Source: JAQICJ01 sp041686345
Lineage (GTDB): Bacteria > Myxococcota_A > Polyangia > HGW-17
Direction of reading: 5' to 3'
DNA length: 14,636 bases
NCBI GenBank assembly: GCA_041686345.1
Contig: JAWLEA010000084.1
Location: 1 to 14,636 of the forward strand
The translations under genes were made by a program, and so were the position numbers. Position 1 is the first letter of the stretch; each line of letters begins with the position of its first letter. Of this stretch, positions 6,549 through 13,292 are shown piece by piece. The notes under the pieces are model-generated. The model did no database searches, was not told where the DNA came from, and worked only from the letters and a program-made list of their open reading frames with translations.

Positions 6549-7454
6549 TTATGGTTTCTTCTTCATTTTTTTATTAGATTTTCCTTCCGATAATGGGCGC
6601 TCTTTGGTCTGATGCTTTTCATCAGTATTTCTATCCACTAACAGATTACCCTTGCGCCTGATCTCATCGAGTTGTTTTTCGACAGTTGAGGGTACTATAT
6701 CGGTCTTAGCCGTCACCTCCCTGATTATTTCATCTTTTTTTATTTCTGCGGGTAGTTTGTCCGGTAACAGTAAATTCTTGTCCAATCTGGAAAATTTATC
6801 TTTTTTATCAGTTGGAAAGGTTTTTAGAATATCAAAAGTATCTGAATTCTTTCCACTCCAACTGGAAAGAACAAGTCTTTCCAGCTTGATTCTGGTAATA
6901 TCTGATTTTTCGTTGAATTTTTCAATCTGGGTTATGAAGGGAGGAAGTTCCTGATTGATTCTGCCCAAGGTTATATGAGGTATGGAAAAATTGCCGGAAG
7001 TAAAAAAACCTGATTCCAGTAAATTATTATCTAAATCTTCTATTGCAGAATTGAATTCATCTGCAAATTCCTTGAATCCCATAGAGAGAACCCGGGGAGC
7101 ACCCTGATTATTATAAAAAACACTTATTCCGCTGGAACTAACTGTTTGTATCTGAAAACGGCCGGCAAGTTTAATAAAATAATCTTCCAGAAAATCAAGA
7201 CTCTGTTTGGGAACTCTGCCTAAATATCTGATGACAAAAGCCAAATTGTGAGGTTCTATCCAGTCGATCTTATCTCGAATTTCATCGGTACAGTTGTCAT
7301 AAAGTTTTTTCTGAAATTTAGTAAGATGAAAAATGGTGTTTCTGGAAAGAAAAAAATGAAGAAAAACATTTTCTTCCATTTCAAAAGGAAAATCTTTTTC
7401 GACTGTTTCGGTGTTTTTATTTGGTTCTTTAGACATTTCCTGGTTCGCTTTCAT
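6549..7454 (-). CDS. thpR: 2H phosphoesterase-like protein (ThpR/LigT family) with a degenerate first motif
   Basis: Members of this family hydrolyse 2',3'-cyclic phosphate on RNA using two HxT[L] motifs on opposite lobes. The match runs from about residue 28 (ENVFLHFFLSRN) to about 200. The second motif is intact (IPHITLGR, His160 and Thr162). The first should follow the pattern W-[VI]-x-P-x-N-L-H-x-T-x-[KR]-[FY]-L-G. Here W65-I-E-P-H-N-L is followed by Ala-Phe-Val instead of His-x-Thr, then IRYLG, so the catalytic His and Thr are both absent. There is also an N-terminal extension of about 27 residues and a charged Lys-rich C-terminal extension of about 90 residues (212-301). I infer loss of, or a change in, the usual activity. 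Position between pncC and recA supports the family assignment. The ATG at 7454 has a weak ribosome binding site, and residue 7 is an alternative start. Confidence 0.8.
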   Translation of the reverse strand: MKANQEMSKEPNKNTETVEKDFPFEMEENVFLHFFLSRNTIFHLTKFQKKLYDNCTDEIRDKIDWIEPHNLAFVIRYLGRVPKQSLDFLEDYFIKLAGRFQIQTVSSSGISVFYNNQGAPRVLSMGFKEFADEFNSAIEDLDNNLLESGFFTSGNFSIPHITLGRINQELPPFITQIEKFNEKSDITRIKLERLVLSSWSGKNSDTFDILKTFPTDKKDKFSRLDKNLLLPDKLPAEIKKDEIIREVTAKTDIVPSTVEKQLDEIRRKGNLLVDRNTDEKHQTKERPLSEGKSNKKMKKKP

Positions 7455-7487
7455 TATCCAGATGGAAATTGATCCTGCAGGGGGTAT

Positions 7488-7991
7488 TTAAAAATCAATA
7501 GATCTCATTTCAACCGGATCCGTTTCTTCTTTATTAACCATTTTCAATAGATTTTCCAGCATTTTCAACACAATCTGATTTTGTATTTCCAAACGACTGC
7601 CATTGAGTTGATATTGTTGAAACAACAATTGTTCTTCCGTGGAAATAGCAATAAATATCTTGCCTACTTCACTGCCTCCGGGACCAGCATAACCTGTTAT
7701 AGAAGATGAAATATCACAATCAAGCAATTTTTTGGTTTTTAATGCCATCATCAGAGCTGTTTCAGAACTTACAGCTCCATATTTATGGAGAAAGTCAGAA
7801 TTAATTCCCAAAATATTTTCTTTGGCCTGATTGGAATAAACCACCAGAGAACCTTTGAAAATTGATGATATAGAAGGAACAGCGGTAAAGGCTGCAGCCA
7901 ATCTGCCACCTGAGCAGGATTCAGAAAATCCAAAACTACGACCTTGGGCTGATTTTAGAATTTTATTAACCAGTTCAACGGCTTTGAACAT
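7488..7991 (-). CDS. pncC: Nicotinamide-nucleotide amidohydrolase (stand-alone CinA C-terminal domain)
   Basis: The enzyme deamidates nicotinamide mononucleotide to nicotinate mononucleotide, returning it to NAD synthesis, and acts in the cytoplasm. The 167-residue protein is the whole CinA C-terminal domain: ESCSGG (24-29), IFKGSLVVYSNQAK (44-57), LGI and GAVSSETA (72-79), and the ITGYAGPGG loop (98-106). The N-terminal MoaB-like domain of full-length CinA is absent, as in E. coli PncC. The start is well supported by AAGGGG 10 bases before the ATG. It follows the PP2C phosphatase after 43 bases and precedes thpR by 33 bases, so the three are probably cotranscribed. Confidence 0.93.
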   Translation of the reverse strand: MFKAVELVNKILKSAQGRSFGFSESCSGGRLAAAFTAVPSISSIFKGSLVVYSNQAKENILGINSDFLHKYGAVSSETALMMALKTKKLLDCDISSSITGYAGPGGSEVGKIFIAISTEEQLLFQQYQLNGSRLEIQNQIVLKMLENLLKMVNKEETDPVEMRSIDF

Positions 7992-8034
7992 TGATTTACA
8001 CCCCTTGCAAGAACTGATATCAGAAAAGGAAAAA

Positions 8035-8799
8035 TTATTCTTCGAATTTGAGGATTACACAGGTGATATTGTCAGTACCGCCATTTTCATTGGCCTGGTT
8101 GATAAGATTGGAAATAAGTTTTTCAAGATTATCTTCCTCTTTGATCAATTTGGCCATTTCTTCATCAGTAAGCATACCGGAAAGACCGTCGGAACAAAGA
8201 AGATAACAATCACCAGGTTCAATCTTGATTTTGTTGATATCGACTTTGACCTTTTCCCTCATTCCCAAAGCTCGGGTAATAACATTTTTGTGGGGAAAAT
8301 TCTGGACGTCTTCATCGGTTAAATCGGATTTAGCCTGTTTGTATTCTTCAAGAAGGGAGTGATCGATTGTAATCTGCTCAAATTTTCCTTTTCTCATGCG
8401 GTATCCACGTGAATCGCCAACATGAGCCACCAGAAGATGATCTCCCAGAACCTGCACGGATACAATAGTTGTACCCATTCCTTTATATTTTGCTTCGGTA
8501 GCCTGACTCTGAAAAATTTTGAAATTTGCCAGTTTGATCCCAACAACAAATCTGTTTTGAGCATAACTCAGATCAGCATCCATCTTGTAGGGCCAGGTGG
8601 CATCTTTGTCCTTTTTGGTGTATTTGAAAAACTCGGTTAGACTTTCAGCAGCCATTTTACTGGCTACCTCCCCGGAAGAGTGACCACCCATACCATCACA
8701 GACTATAAAAAGCTGCTCTTCTTCAAGCAGACTGAAATAGTCTTCATTATGGTTTCGTTTCATTCCTACATCAGTTTTTGCCACATATCTTATTCTCAT
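8035..8799 (-). CDS. PP2C-type Ser/Thr protein phosphatase (Stp/PrpC type)
   Basis: This metal-dependent phosphatase removes phosphate from Ser and Thr, normally reversing a Hanks-type kinase. The 254-residue single catalytic domain shows DVGMKRNHNED (10-20), VCDGMGGH with metal ligands Asp35 and Gly36, HVGDSR (126-131), LLCSDGLSGML with Asp204, and GGTDNITCV with Asp243. All metal-binding residues are present, and no membrane segment or extra domain is seen. An ATG at 8799 is preferred over an in-frame TTG at 8802 because GGAG lies 7 bases before it. A good promoter lies directly upstream. No partner kinase is in the window, so the substrates are unknown. Such phosphatases often act on cell-envelope or division regulators, which would suit the downstream penicillin-binding protein, but that link is inference. 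Confidence 0.95.
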   Translation of the reverse strand: MRIRYVAKTDVGMKRNHNEDYFSLLEEEQLFIVCDGMGGHSSGEVASKMAAESLTEFFKYTKKDKDATWPYKMDADLSYAQNRFVVGIKLANFKIFQSQATEAKYKGMGTTIVSVQVLGDHLLVAHVGDSRGYRMRKGKFEQITIDHSLLEEYKQAKSDLTDEDVQNFPHKNVITRALGMREKVKVDINKIKIEPGDCYLLCSDGLSGMLTDEEMAKLIKEEDNLEKLISNLINQANENGGTDNITCVILKFEE

Positions 8800-8817
8800 C
8801 AAATATCTCCGAGAACC

Positions 8818-8846
8818 ATATTAAGTAACTGTCCTTTAAAAGTCAA
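8818..8846 (-). promoter_or_regulatory. Sigma-70-type promoter of the PP2C-pncC-thpR unit
   Basis: Minus strand: TTGACT (8846-8841), a 17-base spacer, then TAATAT (8823-8818). The -35 matches at 5 of 6 positions and the -10 at 4 of 6. Transcription would begin near 8811, giving a very short leader that still includes the GGAG ribosome binding site. It sits just after the rimO terminator. Confidence 0.65.
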
Positions 8847-8860
8847 TAAAACTTTAACCT

Positions 8861-8888
8861 AAAAAAATATATCCCATTCCAGAACGGG
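8861..8888 (-). terminator. Intrinsic terminator after rimO
   Basis: Minus strand: CCCGTT pairs with AATGGG (one G-T pair) across a 4-base CTGG loop, followed by ATATA and a run of seven T. It lies about 140 bases after the rimO stop and just before the PP2C promoter. I see no convincing gene in the stretch between. Confidence 0.6.
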
Positions 8889-9026
8889 GGCACTTGAATA
8901 AGGCTGAAGCTAAATTGAAATGCGCCCGGTAACTTGGCATAATTAATTGATACTGTTTAGTTCCTGTCCCAAAAAAATAGAATATAACCTGAATAATTTC
9001 TCTACCATTATGACAGTAAAATCAAT

Positions 9027-10331
9027 TCAAGACAATACTTTACCTGTAAAGTCAAAATTTTTATAATCCAACAATTGAGCCTTTACTATATCTCCAGGTT
9101 GAACTTTGCTTTCTGTTAAGTAGATATTACCATCAATTTCAGGGGCTTGCCCTTTATGGCGTCCAACATAGACAAAAGATTCAGCATCATATTCTTCCAC
9201 CAGGATCTCTACGATTTTTCCTTTCATTTTTTCCATTTTCCTTCTGGTTATTTCTTTTTGCAATTGCATTATCTTTTGTGCCCGTTCAGTTACAACTTCT
9301 GGTGGCAATGAATTGTATCTTTCAGCCAAAGTACCCTCTTCAGATGAATATTCAAAAACTCCAAGGTGGGAGAACTCTGTTTCTTTAACAAACTCATAAA
9401 GTTTATTAAAATCTTCTTTGGTCTCTCCAGGATAACCTGTTAAAATAGTAGTTCTCAACCAGATCTGAGGTATTATTTCTTTGATCATGGCAAGTTTATT
9501 CCTGAGAGTTTTCTCTCCATAACCTCTTTTCATCTGGGCAAGTACCGAATCTGAAATGTGCTGAACTGGAAGATCGAGATAGGGAACTATTTTTCCCTCC
9601 TGAGCGATCAACTCCAAAAGTCGGCGGTTTACTCGATCAGGATAAAGATAAAGAAGACGAATCCAGGCGATTCCTTTCACCTTGACCAGTTTTTCCAACA
9701 GGGTATTCAGGTTATCCTTTTTCTCGAGATCATCTCCCCAGGCAGTTAAATCCTGAGCAATGAGATTGAGTTCTTTGACCCCGGCGCTGGCTAAGTCGCG
9801 TGCTTCCTTGAGAATTAAATCAGCGGTGTAACTCTTTTGCCTTCCCCGGATTGATGGAATTGCACAAAAAGCACACTGGCGATTACAACCTTCGGAAAGT
9901 TTTAAATAAGCTATTGCCGGATGAAGTGAAGGACGCCTGGGATGAAGCTTATCCGGAATCCAGGAGGTATTCGGATCTACATGGATTTTTTCTTCGCCCT
10001 GCAAAATCTCTACTATGTTTCCATAATGAGAAGTTCCAACAAAATAGTCCACTTCAGGAAGTTCCCGGGGAAGTTGTTTGGAATAACGCTGGGGAAGACA
10101 ACCGGCAACCAGTAATTTTTGCTGCTTTTTAATCTTGATGAAATGCAATATCGTATCAATGGATTCTACCCTGGCTTCCTCAATAAAAGAACAAGTATTG
10201 ATGATAATAAAATCAGCCTCCATCACTTGGTCAATCTGCTGATATCCAGCATCTTCAAGCAAAGAAACCATATATTCAGAATCAACTCTGGCTTTAGAGC
10301 AACCCAAAGAAACTATATGAAATTTTGGCAT
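9027..10331 (-). CDS. rimO: Ribosomal protein S12 methylthiotransferase RimO
   Basis: RimO uses two iron-sulfur clusters and S-adenosylmethionine to add a methylthio group to the conserved Asp of ribosomal protein S12. The 434-residue protein has the full layout: N-terminal UPF0004 domain with the cluster cysteines Cys11 (SLGCSKARVDSE), Cys47 and Cys78; the radical SAM core with C149-x3-C153-x2-C156 in SEGCNRQCAFCAIP; and a C-terminal TRAM domain from about 370. SLGCxKxxVDSE and the SIRGRQKS stretch after the radical SAM motif distinguish it from MiaB. I start at 10331, where AAAGGTAG precedes the ATG and the protein opens as MPKFHIVSLGC. An in-frame extension to 10535 has no ribosome binding site and no family similarity. 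Confidence 0.97.
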   Translation of the reverse strand: MPKFHIVSLGCSKARVDSEYMVSLLEDAGYQQIDQVMEADFIIINTCSFIEEARVESIDTILHFIKIKKQQKLLVAGCLPQRYSKQLPRELPEVDYFVGTSHYGNIVEILQGEEKIHVDPNTSWIPDKLHPRRPSLHPAIAYLKLSEGCNRQCAFCAIPSIRGRQKSYTADLILKEARDLASAGVKELNLIAQDLTAWGDDLEKKDNLNTLLEKLVKVKGIAWIRLLYLYPDRVNRRLLELIAQEGKIVPYLDLPVQHISDSVLAQMKRGYGEKTLRNKLAMIKEIIPQIWLRTTILTGYPGETKEDFNKLYEFVKETEFSHLGVFEYSSEEGTLAERYNSLPPEVVTERAQKIMQLQKEITRRKMEKMKGKIVEILVEEYDAESFVYVGRHKGQAPEIDGNIYLTESKVQPGDIVKAQLLDYKNFDFTGKVLS

Positions 10332-10499
10332 AAAACTACCTTTCTCAATACAAACGGTATAGCTCTGCAAATAAATTTGAGGAAGTGACTGAAATTGATT
10401 CAAACATAAAAAAACATAACCCAAATCAAAAGTATCAATCAAACTAATTCCCGTCCATAAAAGGAAGGTCAATGCCTGAATGCTGAATTTTACCTCATC

Positions 10500-10516
10500 T
10501 GCGAAGTTATTTCGCA
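10500..10516. repeat. Inverted repeat TGCGAA-N5-TTCGCA
   Basis: Perfect 6-bp arms (10500-10505 and 10511-10516) flank a 5-base centre, about 170 bases before the rimO start. No T-tract follows on either strand, so it is not a terminator. It could be an operator or an RNA hairpin in the rimO leader. Confidence 0.3.
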
Positions 10517-10541
10517 TCTGGGGCAAACTTCTCATTTATTC

Positions 10542-10560
10542 AAAAACCCCCATTCTGGGA
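10542..10560 (-). terminator. Possible weak terminator after the 206-aa gene
   Basis: Minus strand: CCCA pairs with TGGG across a GAA loop (10559-10549), followed by GGTTTTTG. The stem is only 4-5 bp. It lies about 60 bases after the stop codon of the unrecognised gene, a sensible place for a terminator. Confidence 0.35.
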
Positions 10561-10620
10561 TGGAAACTAATTGAAAGAAAACAAAGCCAATTTGAACTGA
10601 TTTGGCAGAACTTGAATTGA

Positions 10621-11241
10621 CTAATCAGTTTCAGTCTGCAGATTGGAAGCTAACCATGAACTTGTTTTGAGCAAGAGTTTAAAAAGGTCAATGTGGCTGA
10701 GGGAATCATTTTCAAAACAATATTTTGCATAAACGAGCAAGGCGATAATTGCGATCTCTTTGCAGTTATAATAATCTTTTTTGTTTAATCCCAGTTTTTT
10801 CAAATCGAACCTGTAAATTAATTTATCTTCTGCAGAATCCCAAAAAGATGAAAACCAGGTTTTTGAACCGAATTCCAATTTGTCAACTTTATCCCATTGC
10901 TTGGCATATAAGCTCAGCAGAAAATTGCTGACTCGCTCGTTCAGCGGTTGCTGTTCACCACCCATGGACACAGTTGGCTGAAAATAGTTGAAAGGAAAAG
11001 AAGGCGGGACAGGGGATGAATCTGAAGTTTGAAATGTATATAATTGGTAATCGGGTTCGGTCTGGCAAGGATGGATAAATCTGTCAGGGTGAATTTTTTC
11101 TTCTTCAAACCAGGGATCAACTTGATGCTGATTCTGATAAAGTTCTCGATATTTTTGCTTGTCGTAAGCAATTTTCCCTGAATAAATCGGAGTTGTTTTG
11201 CCGTCGAAATACCTGGCAGTCAGTACAGTCAGTGAATCCAT
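10621..11241 (-). CDS. Unrecognised 206-aa protein, probably leaderless mRNA
   Basis: I do not recognise this protein. It has no signal peptide and no clear membrane segment, so it is probably cytoplasmic. The first half is hydrophilic, rich in Tyr, Gln and Asp, with a Pro/Phe-rich patch (VPPSFPFNYF). The second half, from about residue 100, looks alpha-helical with aromatic residues (ERVSNFLLSLYAKQWDKV; the YYNCKEIAIIALLVYAKY region). It lies 32 bases after tmk and before rimO. A strong promoter sits so close upstream that transcription should start within about two bases of the ATG, and no ribosome binding site is present. The ATG at 11241 is the only reasonable start, since the next Met codons lie far inside. 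In several bacteria holB follows tmk, but nothing here resembles it. Confidence 0.75.
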   Translation of the reverse strand: MDSLTVLTARYFDGKTTPIYSGKIAYDKQKYRELYQNQHQVDPWFEEEKIHPDRFIHPCQTEPDYQLYTFQTSDSSPVPPSFPFNYFQPTVSMGGEQQPLNERVSNFLLSLYAKQWDKVDKLEFGSKTWFSSFWDSAEDKLIYRFDLKKLGLNKKDYYNCKEIAIIALLVYAKYCFENDSLSHIDLFKLLLKTSSWLASNLQTETD

Positions 11242-11249
11242 AAAAAACC

Positions 11250-11277
11250 ATTATACCAGTTACTGCCCAACCTTCAA
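11250..11277 (-). promoter_or_regulatory. Strong extended -10 promoter overlapping the end of tmk
   Basis: Minus strand: TTGAAG (11277-11272), a 16-base spacer, and a perfect TATAAT (11255-11250) preceded by TGG, the extended -10 form. The -35 overlaps the tmk stop codon. Only 8 bases separate TATAAT from the ATG at 11241, so the start point should fall at or within two bases of that ATG. Confidence 0.7.
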
Positions 11278-11906
11278 GAGGTTCGCAACAACTGAAAAAT
11301 TTTCTCCAAACAAATTTCAGTCAATTTTTCAGGAGAATTGCGTCCATCCACTATAAAAGCCCGGGGAAAATATTTTGCCAGAAAATATTTGTATTTTTCT
11401 CTGATAATCTTTTGATATTCAACTTCTTCCAGAAAATCCCGATCTGTTCTTTCAGCCATTCTGGCTTGAGCTGACTCAATATCGATATCTATAAAAATAG
11501 TCAGGTGAGGAACCGGGACCCGGGAATTAAGGGTATAAACCCATTGCTCTTCTTCTTCAAGAGTCTGATAGGCTAAGGAACTCAAAAGATAACGATCGGA
11601 AAGAACTATTCTGCCCTTGCCAATTGCAGGTTTAATTTCGGATTTGTAATGAATAATTCTGTCAGTTGCAAAAAGCAATGCCAACACATCACTGCTGCTC
11701 AATTTACTTTTTTGTTTCAGCACCTTGCGGATATAGGCACCAACTTCACTATTGCTGGGCTCGCAGGTAGAAAGAGGATTATATCCAGCGGTTGACAATT
11801 CCGCAAGCAGGTTTCTAATCAGGGTGGTTGTCCCACTGCCGTCAATGCCTTCTATGGCTATAAACAAACCGCTACTTTGCCCTGTATTTTCAGATTGCTT
11901 TTTCAT
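11274..11906 (-). CDS. tmk: Thymidylate kinase with Thr in place of the Walker A Lys
   Basis: Thymidylate kinase phosphorylates dTMP to dTDP with ATP, an essential step of dTTP synthesis. The 210-residue length and motifs fit: P-loop region at 19-28, EPS motif (49-51), LLFATDR (78-83), DRY with SSLAYQ (104-114), and the LID region RTDRDFLE (153-160). The P-loop reads GIDGSGTTT instead of GIDGSGKTT: the codon for the normally near-invariant Lys is ACA (Thr26). The rest of the protein is well conserved, so a working enzyme with a variant P-loop seems likelier than a pseudogene. I have an uncertain memory of similar GTTT variants in some delta-lineage sequences. The ATG overlaps the stop of the upstream barrel gene (ATGA), implying coupled translation. 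Confidence 0.92.
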   Translation of the reverse strand: MKKQSENTGQSSGLFIAIEGIDGSGTTTLIRNLLAELSTAGYNPLSTCEPSNSEVGAYIRKVLKQKSKLSSSDVLALLFATDRIIHYKSEIKPAIGKGRIVLSDRYLLSSLAYQTLEEEEQWVYTLNSRVPVPHLTIFIDIDIESAQARMAERTDRDFLEEVEYQKIIREKYKYFLAKYFPRAFIVDGRNSPEKLTEICLEKIFQLLRTS

Positions 11907-12781
11907 TTCAGGAAAAACCTCAAATCGATGCCTACAATTGTATTCTTGCCACCTTGCAACCCCTGACTCATGGATAATTCTACAGATGATTTTTTGGTTA
12001 CATAACCAATTCCAAAAGCAAGATAAGCACGATCATAGCACTGACGATATCCACCTCCGGCACGCAGAGCCAAGCCTTTGGAGAAGAATAATTCGGCTCC
12101 ACCTTTATACCAGGGTTCTTTACCTTCCATGACTACGTCAAATTCCATCAAAAATTGTTTTTTAAAAAGAGAAAGGGCTACGCCTCCGCCATAACTCCAG
12201 GGATGGTCGTCGTTGTGATCGGATATCAAATCATATGCAACAGCACCGATGGAAAGATATTCACCTATTTTAACTATCATTCCAATATCAAGTGAAATAA
12301 AAGAACGTTCTTCACTGCCCTCTCGATCAAATTTATAATAATACCCATTAAAACCCAAAGCGAACATCTTGCCTAGAAGCATTGAAACTGCAAGTCCGCC
12401 TTTCATAAATTTTTCGTCAAGTTTTTTGGAAGTTCCATCAACGTATATTTCAGGAGAAGCAAAAGTAGTAGTAAAATAAGAACCCGCTGCAATTTTGGGA
12501 TTCAGATAGGAGTCTACCAGCGAAGTGGTACCGGTATGACCTTTGTCAAAAGATGAAAAACTGTAATAATTTTCCCATATGTAACTTCTGATCAAACTCA
12601 TGGCTGCCGGATTTGCCACCAAAGCATCACTACCTGTTCCTGAAGCTATAACTCCGCCTCCCAAAGCCAGACCTCTGGCTCCGCCTGGGTGTTCCCAAGG
12701 TTCATAAGCTTTTACTTCCGAAATGATAAAAGTAAAAAACAACATAAAAACAAATGCTGCCAATTGATTATTATTTTTCAT
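11903..12781 (-). CDS. Outer-membrane beta-barrel protein, PorV/UPF0164-like (292 aa)
   Basis: A cleavable signal peptide ends at about residue 25 (SEVKA then YEPWEHPGG). The mature N-terminus GARGLALGGGVIASGTGSDA, followed by LVANPAAM, is the hallmark opening of the PorV/UPF0164/FadL-like barrel group (general pattern RALGMGGAxxAxxxDxxAxxxNPA). Alternating hydrophobic and polar strands rich in Gly, Tyr and Phe follow, and the protein ends in a strand (GIDLRFFLK), as expected for an outer-membrane barrel. Some relatives work with type IX secretion or transport hydrophobic compounds, but the function here cannot be told. Its start overlaps the previous gene by 11 bases and its stop overlaps tmk by 4. 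AGG lies 5 bases before the ATG. Confidence 0.8.
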   Translation of the reverse strand: MKNNNQLAAFVFMLFFTFIISEVKAYEPWEHPGGARGLALGGGVIASGTGSDALVANPAAMSLIRSYIWENYYSFSSFDKGHTGTTSLVDSYLNPKIAAGSYFTTTFASPEIYVDGTSKKLDEKFMKGGLAVSMLLGKMFALGFNGYYYKFDREGSEERSFISLDIGMIVKIGEYLSIGAVAYDLISDHNDDHPWSYGGGVALSLFKKQFLMEFDVVMEGKEPWYKGGAELFFSKGLALRAGGGYRQCYDRAYLAFGIGYVTKKSSVELSMSQGLQGGKNTIVGIDLRFFLK

Positions 12782-13292
12782 TTTTACCTGTCAGTCTTTC
12801 TTCAATAAACCGGGAAAGAACTTCTGTTTCTTCCTGTAAAATCTTTTTTGCTTTGGCGGTAATAACCTTTTCCGCAATTTTACCAAAAAATCTTACTTTG
12901 ACATTAACAGCTCCGGTCATCACTCGCTCAACACCATTTTTCCCGGGAATCAATTCTATCTTTCCATAATTTTCAAACAGTTCCTTTACCTTGGAATGAG
13001 TAGGAATATTATTAAATTTCAAAGTGTTTTCTTTTTCATTCCAAGTTGAAATTTCAACCCACTCCATTGCCTCCGGGGGTATTTTTTTAGGTCCTATTTT
13101 TTTAATAATTGGTTTGGGAAGATACCTCACTTTTCTTTTAAATCCTTGAGTATTTTTTTTATGATCAAGAACTTCAATTTCTCTAACACTTTCCATATTT
13201 TGCTGGAGATAAGTGATCAAGTCCTGATGGAACATTGCTTTTTTCACTAATTCCAGCTCATAATTGAATTTATCAACAATTTTATATTTCAT
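12771..13292 (-). CDS. DUF2505/START-like (SRPBCC fold) protein (173 aa)
   Basis: This small cytoplasmic protein has no signal peptide. Its pattern fits the DUF2505 branch of the START/SRPBCC superfamily, which folds around a hydrophobic ligand cavity. It opens with a KYKIVDKFNYELELVKKAM strand and helix, has central beta-strands with a KVRYLPKPIIKKIGP segment, and has a GVERVMTGAVNVKVRFFGKIAEKVI stretch (the family typically shows G-T-R..V.G.V.V..P..G...E). It closes with a long C-terminal helix ending in EERLTGKNEK. The ligand is unknown. Its ATG overlaps the upstream stop codon (ATGA), and a GGATTGA motif serves as the ribosome binding site. The family match is from memory of the pattern. 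Confidence 0.7.
   Translation of the reverse strand: MKYKIVDKFNYELELVKKAMFHQDLITYLQQNMESVREIEVLDHKKNTQGFKRKVRYLPKPIIKKIGPKKIPPEAMEWVEISTWNEKENTLKFNNIPTHSKVKELFENYGKIELIPGKNGVERVMTGAVNVKVRFFGKIAEKVITAKAKKILQEETEVLSRFIEERLTGKNEK

Larger units (their letters stand above)
10332..10620 (-). other. Leader/intergenic region before rimO
   Basis: These 289 bases hold no gene that I can support. Visible elements are a small hairpin near 10549-10559 and a 6-bp inverted repeat at 10500-10516. On the minus strand there is also a poor promoter candidate: TTGATT, an 18-base spacer, then TATGTT, each hexamer 4 of 6. Some or all of the region may be the rimO 5' untranslated leader. Confidence 0.5.

Noticed and set aside
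7855..8322. Plus-strand open frame of about 155 codons
   Set aside because: It lies opposite the pncC and PP2C genes, which have clear family motifs; the plus-strand translation shows none.
8858..8944. 28-codon minus-strand frame starting at an ATG between rimO and the PP2C gene
   Set aside because: It has no ribosome binding site and runs through the rimO terminator hairpin and T-tract.
10332..10535. In-frame N-terminal extension of RimO by 68 codons
   Set aside because: It has no ribosome binding site and no resemblance to RimO, whereas the ATG at 10331 has a good site and starts exactly at the conserved N-terminus.
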